Assembly: GCA_965202905.1 (NCBI GenBank)
Contig: OZ241868.1
Location: forward strand, 992,001 to 1,056,000
Direction of reading: 5' to 3'
Length of the DNA stretch: 64,000 bases
Source of the DNA: CAYFYS01 sp965202905
GTDB taxonomy: Bacteria; Pseudomonadota; Alphaproteobacteria; MPNO01
The position numbers and the translations under genes are program-made. The notes beneath the pieces were generated by a model. That model did no database searches. It saw nothing but the letters and a program-made list of their open reading frames with translations, and was not told where the DNA came from. This document shows positions 55,702 to 64,000 of this stretch, piece by piece. How positions within the stretch are numbered: the stretch's first letter is position 1; every line of letters begins with the position of its first letter.

Positions 55702-56318
55702 GTGCGCCGATTCCGACCCGGAGGGACTACTACGACGCGCTTGCCGCGGCGCTACCGCCGGGGACGCCGGTCGTCACCGCACTCGGCAACGCGCCCTATC
55801 TCTGGGCGGTCGTCCGCGATGCGCCGGAGAACTTCTATCTCGAGGACGCGATGGGCCTGGCGCTGCCCCTGGCGCTCGGCCTTTCGATATCCCGGCCGGA
55901 CCGCAAGGTGGTCGTGGTCGAAGGCAGTCTCTTGATGCACATGGGCAAGCTGGTCACCGTCGGCGCCGTCGCGCCGGAGAACCTGACCATCCTCCTGATC
56001 CAGAACGGCATGCACGCCGCCTCGGGCGGTCAGGCGCTGACCCGGGACGATCTGGACTTCGCCGCGCTGGCCGCCGCCGCCGGTTTCAAGGGCGCCCACG
56101 GCGTTGCCTCGGTCGCGGATTTCGCCGACCGGTTCGCCTCGGCCATGGAAGGCCCGGGCCCACGGCTCCTGGTGCTATCGACCATGCCCGACCCGGAGGT
56201 CGTCGTCCCACCCGTCGCCGTCGAGCCCGTTGTGACCAAGCGCCGCTTCATGGAGGCGATCGGCGCCCCGCGCTACGTCCCTGCCCTGTTCGGCGGCGGC
56301 CGGCTGGAGAAGCGTTGA
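55695..56318 (+). CDS. TPP-dependent decarboxylase beta subunit, motif damaged
   Basis: The 207-residue product is the C-terminal (beta, TPP-binding) subunit of a ComE-like sulfopyruvate/phosphonopyruvate-type decarboxylase. LYLEDAMGLALPLALGLSIS-like sequence (FYLEDAMGLALPLALGLSIS) and GMHAASGGQALTRDDLDFAA fit the family. The metal- and diphosphate-binding motif, normally EGDGSLLM, reads VVVVEGSLLMHMG at residues 72-84; two residues including the Asp of GDG appear missing. A six-base in-frame loss at a repeated GGC near 55920-55926 would explain this. With the alpha partner also broken, the enzyme is probably dead although the frame is open. Confidence 0.7.
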   Translation: MVSAPIPTRRDYYDALAAALPPGTPVVTALGNAPYLWAVVRDAPENFYLEDAMGLALPLALGLSISRPDRKVVVVEGSLLMHMGKLVTVGAVAPENLTILLIQNGMHAASGGQALTRDDLDFAALAAAAGFKGAHGVASVADFADRFASAMEGPGPRLLVLSTMPDPEVVVPPVAVEPVVTKRRFMEAIGAPRYVPALFGGGRLEKR

Positions 56319-56332
56319 GCCCGCTCTGGGGT

Positions 56333-56352
56333 GCGGCGCGCCGGCGCGCCGC
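56333..56352. terminator. 20-base palindrome between convergent genes
   Basis: GCGGCGCGCC and GGCGCGCCGC form a perfect palindrome in the 35-base gap between the decarboxylase beta gene and the hydantoinase gene. The position suits a bidirectional terminator, though no T-run is present. Confidence 0.35.
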
Positions 56353-56353
56353 C

Positions 56354-59983
<3,630 letters not shown>

Positions 59984-60040
59984 TCTTCAAATCCATCTGC
60001 CGCTTTTGAGTTTTGCTCTCAACCCTGTCCGGACCGACCG

Positions 60041-60985
60041 TCATCCTATGCGTGGGATGATCTCTGCGGCAATCCGCTCGATCTGCTCCATGTCAAACCG
60101 GTAAGGCACCAGCGTGATTTGCTGGACCCCCGCATCGAGATGGGCCTGGAGCTGCTCCAGGCAGTCATCGACGGTGCCGAGAACGGCGCTCTCAGTGGTC
60201 GAATCGCTCCACCCGGCAAAGTCCCACTCGGTAGTCAACCACTCGTACATCGGGGCTTCGACCGCCTCGCGCGAGGCGCCGATATAGATCGGAAGCTGAT
60301 TGATGCTGCGCAGGCTGTCGGGATCCTTGCCGGCCTCCTCGGCAAATCGCCGGACCTTGAACCAGGATTTGGCGAAGCCCTCGGCGGTATAGTAATAGGT
60401 CAGCCAGCCGTCACCGGCGACGGCAGCGCGCTTGAGCACCCGGTCGACATAGCCGCCGATCAGGATCGGCGGGCGTGGCTGCTGCACCGGCTTGGGCGAC
60501 ATGACGGCCGAGGCGAGCTCGTATGGCGGGTAGCTGCCGGTCACCGAGTCCTCCCGCCACAGCCGGGTCAGGAGTTCGAGATTCATGTCCATGATGTCGC
60601 CGCGCTTGTTGAATGGCACGCCGATGGCGTCGAACTCACGCTTGTACCAGCCCGACGCCATGCCGAGCGTCAGCCGGCCGCCCGAGATCCGATCGATCGA
60701 GGCGAGCTGCTTGGCGAGCACCACGGGGTTGCGCGCCGGCAGGACGAGGATGCCGGTGCCGAGCCGGATGCGCCCGGTACGCGCGGCAATCGCGGTCAGC
60801 ACCGAAAGCGAATCCAGAATGGGGAAATACGGATCGACGCCGAGCAGAATGTGGTCCCACGTCCAGACCGATTCGTAGCCGAGTTCCTCCATCCGGACGC
60901 CGTATTCGATCAACGCCTCGGCGTCCGGCATGACCGGGGCCGCGGTAAAGTTCTGCATCGCGATGCCGATGATGTTGCTTGCCAT
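60041..60985 (-). CDS. LLM-class (F420/FMN-dependent) oxidoreductase
   Basis: The 314-residue protein is a bacterial-luciferase-like TIM-barrel enzyme. Supporting segments are the start GIAMQNFTAAPVMPDAEALI, YESVWTWDHILLGVDPYFP, TGRIRLGTGILVLPARNP, and GGRLTLGMASGWYKREFDAI. Family members use F420 or reduced FMN to oxidise alcohols or oxygenate substrates. Annotation pipelines usually call this subgroup F420-dependent, but no F420 synthesis gene is in the window. It lies between the CoA-transferase and hydantoinase genes with gaps of 42 and 57 bases, in one operon. Confidence 0.87.
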   Translation of the reverse strand: MASNIIGIAMQNFTAAPVMPDAEALIEYGVRMEELGYESVWTWDHILLGVDPYFPILDSLSVLTAIAARTGRIRLGTGILVLPARNPVVLAKQLASIDRISGGRLTLGMASGWYKREFDAIGVPFNKRGDIMDMNLELLTRLWREDSVTGSYPPYELASAVMSPKPVQQPRPPILIGGYVDRVLKRAAVAGDGWLTYYYTAEGFAKSWFKVRRFAEEAGKDPDSLRSINQLPIYIGASREAVEAPMYEWLTTEWDFAGWSDSTTESAVLGTVDDCLEQLQAHLDAGVQQITLVPYRFDMEQIERIAAEIIPRIG

Positions 60986-61027
60986 TGAGGTCCTCTTGTT
61001 CGTGCGGCCGCCGGCCCCGCCGGGCGA

Positions 61028-61798
61028 TCAGGCAATGTAGACCCGACCGGGGTCGAACTCGCGCAGGATGGCAAGCTCCTCGTCGGTCGGGGGCTCGGTG
61101 GTCTGGAGATCCTCGTCGAACAGCAGCGCGAAGCCGGTGGCCTCCTGGACCCGCCCGGGGCTCACCCCGTCATGAAGCGCCTCAACCTTCATCATCTTCG
61201 AGTCCGGATCGAAGCCCAGAATCGCGAGGTCGGTGACCACCTTCTCCGGTCCGCCGGCGATCAGCCCGGCATCCGCCCTGCTCGATTCGCCGTGCCAGAA
61301 TCCGGTGCTGGTCACGAAGTCAACCGACTCCACGAACCGGCGCTTCTCGTGAATCATCGCGACAATCATCCGGGTCAGGCTTGCGATGTCGTTGCCGCCG
61401 CCGGTGCCGGGCAGCCTGATCGCAGGGTCGTCCGCTTCGCCGATGAAGGACGAGTTGAGATTGCCGTAGCGGTCGATCTGCGCGCCGCCCATGAAGCCGA
61501 TGTCGACATAGCCGCGCTGTAGCAGCAGCAGAACGTCGGTGTTCGACAGCACCATGTTGGCGCGCCGCGTGCAGCGCTGTTCGTTGGTCGAAGGCGGCAG
61601 TTCGCCGGGCACGATGAACGGTCCCAGCGTGCCGCCCTCGAACAGGATCGTCAGCCCCGGCGCGTGCAGCCGCTGGGCGAGCGTGGCGGCCAGCAGCGGG
61701 ATGCCGACACCGGCGAACACAGTCTGGCCGTCCTCCAGCAGCCGCCCGCTCATCACCGCGAGAAGTTCGGAGGCGGAGTGTTGTCCGTTCTCAGTCAT
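61028..61798 (-). CDS. CoA-transferase subunit beta
   Basis: The 256-residue product is a class I CoA-transferase beta subunit related to glutaconate CoA-transferase and IpdB. The segment ILFEGGTLGPFIVPGELPPS places a Glu at residue 54, matching the catalytic Glu54 known in glutaconate CoA-transferase beta. LLQRGYVDIGFMGGAQIDRY and NLNSSFIGEADDPAIRLPGT with GGGNDIASL follow. The ATG at 61798 overlaps the alpha subunit stop by eight bases; the frame extends further upstream inside alpha but the family start fits here. Confidence 0.9.
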   Translation of the reverse strand: MTENGQHSASELLAVMSGRLLEDGQTVFAGVGIPLLAATLAQRLHAPGLTILFEGGTLGPFIVPGELPPSTNEQRCTRRANMVLSNTDVLLLLQRGYVDIGFMGGAQIDRYGNLNSSFIGEADDPAIRLPGTGGGNDIASLTRMIVAMIHEKRRFVESVDFVTSTGFWHGESSRADAGLIAGGPEKVVTDLAILGFDPDSKMMKVEALHDGVSPGRVQEATGFALLFDEDLQTTEPPTDEELAILREFDPGRVYIA

Positions 61799-62744
61799 TG
61801 TAGACGCTCCTGCCGCGGATCGTCGCATCGATCACATTGTCCATCCCGAGCAGTGCGAGACAGGCGTTCCAGCTCTCGGGTTCGTAGACGTAGCGCTCGA
61901 GATAGTCCTTCACGCCGGCCGCCGGGTCGGATCGGGTGAGTTCGGCATAGGCATCGAGATTGGGAAGGAACGGCTCGTAGACACCGTAGCATTCGTGCGG
62001 CGCGCAGCCATAGGGAACCTCGACAACCGCATCGACCGTTACGAACGGGATCCTGGTCCGGTCGGGCGCGCGGCGGATCTGGTCGTTGGTGACGATCCGC
62101 TCGGTGGTCAGGATCACCTTGTTGGCCGCCATGGCGATGTCGGCGTCCATGAACGGCAGGCCGTCAATCTGGGCGTTGCCGTAAGGATCACAGCGCTGGA
62201 CGTGAATCAGCGCGACATCGGGGTTCAGCGCGGGCACCAGCAGCAGCCGGTCGCCGGTGAACGGGCAGTCCATCTCGCGCGTGTCCCGGATACGCTCGCC
62301 GAGATCCGAGCCGAGCATGGTGCGCACCGGCATGAAGGGCACGCCCATCGCGCCGGCGCGATAGCGCAGACCGATCGCCATGTGGCTCCATTCCTCGAAC
62401 CGGGCGAGCTTGTTCTCGGTGTAGTGACGCATCACCTTGGAGACGCCCCAGATGATGCCCTGGCTGAACCAGCTCGTCAGGATGTGCCGGCTGGCGCCGG
62501 AGCCGTACAGCAGGTCGCCCTCAGTCGAGGTGATGCTGCGCGAGACGGTCAGATCCTTCTTGCCGGCGCGGATCAGCGCCCAGATCATCGCCATCGGCGT
62601 ACGCGACAGGGTGCAGCCGCCCAACGCCACATGATCGCCCTCGGAGATCAGCCCCGCCGCCTCTTCCAGCAACATCGCCCGGTCGCGCAGGCTCCGGTCG
62701 CGCGCCTCGGTCGCGCTGCGCAGCTCGAGATAGGATTTGCTCAC
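61791..62744 (-). CDS. CoA-transferase subunit alpha
   Basis: The 317-residue partner has ISEGDHVALGGCTLSRTPMA and MIWALIRAGKKDLTVSRSIT with a STEGDLLYGSGASRHILTSW segment, then NPDVALIHVQRCDPYGNAQI and PYGCAPHECYGVYEPFLPN. This is the IpdA/glutaconate CoA-transferase alpha pattern. Together with beta it would move CoA between acyl acids, or in the Ipd type act as a hydrolase on a ring-derived CoA ester. It starts 39 bases after the PLP gene. Confidence 0.9.
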   Translation of the reverse strand: MSKSYLELRSATEARDRSLRDRAMLLEEAAGLISEGDHVALGGCTLSRTPMAMIWALIRAGKKDLTVSRSITSTEGDLLYGSGASRHILTSWFSQGIIWGVSKVMRHYTENKLARFEEWSHMAIGLRYRAGAMGVPFMPVRTMLGSDLGERIRDTREMDCPFTGDRLLLVPALNPDVALIHVQRCDPYGNAQIDGLPFMDADIAMAANKVILTTERIVTNDQIRRAPDRTRIPFVTVDAVVEVPYGCAPHECYGVYEPFLPNLDAYAELTRSDPAAGVKDYLERYVYEPESWNACLALLGMDNVIDATIRGRSVYND

Positions 62745-62783
62745 CGCGCGGCCCTCCTCTCCCCGACGGCGGCAACCGCGCCG

Positions 62784-64000
<1,217 letters not shown>

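Overview
The window looks like a chromosomal segment of a high-GC alphaproteobacterium, most likely from the Rhodospirillales or a relative. This rests on recalled gene order, not a search. Two conserved blocks lie on the minus strand: nuoA-N, birA, coaX, RNase J, proS, lolC, lolD, dnaE, and then rpsB, tsf, pyrH, frr, uppS, cdsA, dxr, rseP, bamA, skp, lpxD, fabZ. No rRNA, tRNA or CRISPR array was seen.

Layout. Positions 1-4036 hold an accessory block: a UbiD-type decarboxylase coupled to a 72-residue protein, a DUF1989 protein, a transposase scrap with a hairpin, and a broken Rieske oxygenase. Positions 4156-15074 hold the translation and envelope operon. In it lpxD is a wreck with a large internal deletion and a stop, and fabZ is not followed by the usual lpxA, lpxI and lpxB. 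Positions 15271-25119 hold dnaE, an OmpR/PhoP-type two-component system with a PepSY protein, a divergent glycine-zipper lipoprotein, lolD, lolC and proS. Positions 25347-27789 hold a collapsed BMP-family ABC transporter operon in which all four genes are damaged. Positions 27817-45784 hold tag, RNase J, coaX, birA and a complete 14-gene complex I operon with a recognisable promoter and a leader palindrome. Positions 46009-56318 hold a TAXI-TRAP transporter coupled to an M20 hydrolase, a DctPQM TRAP transporter whose binding protein carries an early amber stop, a second dctP-dctM pair fused by deletion, and a damaged two-subunit thiamine-diphosphate decarboxylase. Positions 56354-64000 hold a catabolic operon: PLP enzyme, CoA-transferase alpha and beta, LLM oxidoreductase and a fused HyuAB hydantoinase/oxoprolinase.

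Core genes (translation, respiration, replication, BAM and Lol outer-membrane assembly) are intact and tightly packed. Gene death is concentrated in the transport and catabolic modules and in lpxD. Several lesions are internal deletions that keep both ends of a gene or fuse two genes, which suggests ongoing gene loss. The most notable consequence is that lipid A synthesis cannot be encoded by this locus even though the outer-membrane protein and lipoprotein machinery is kept.
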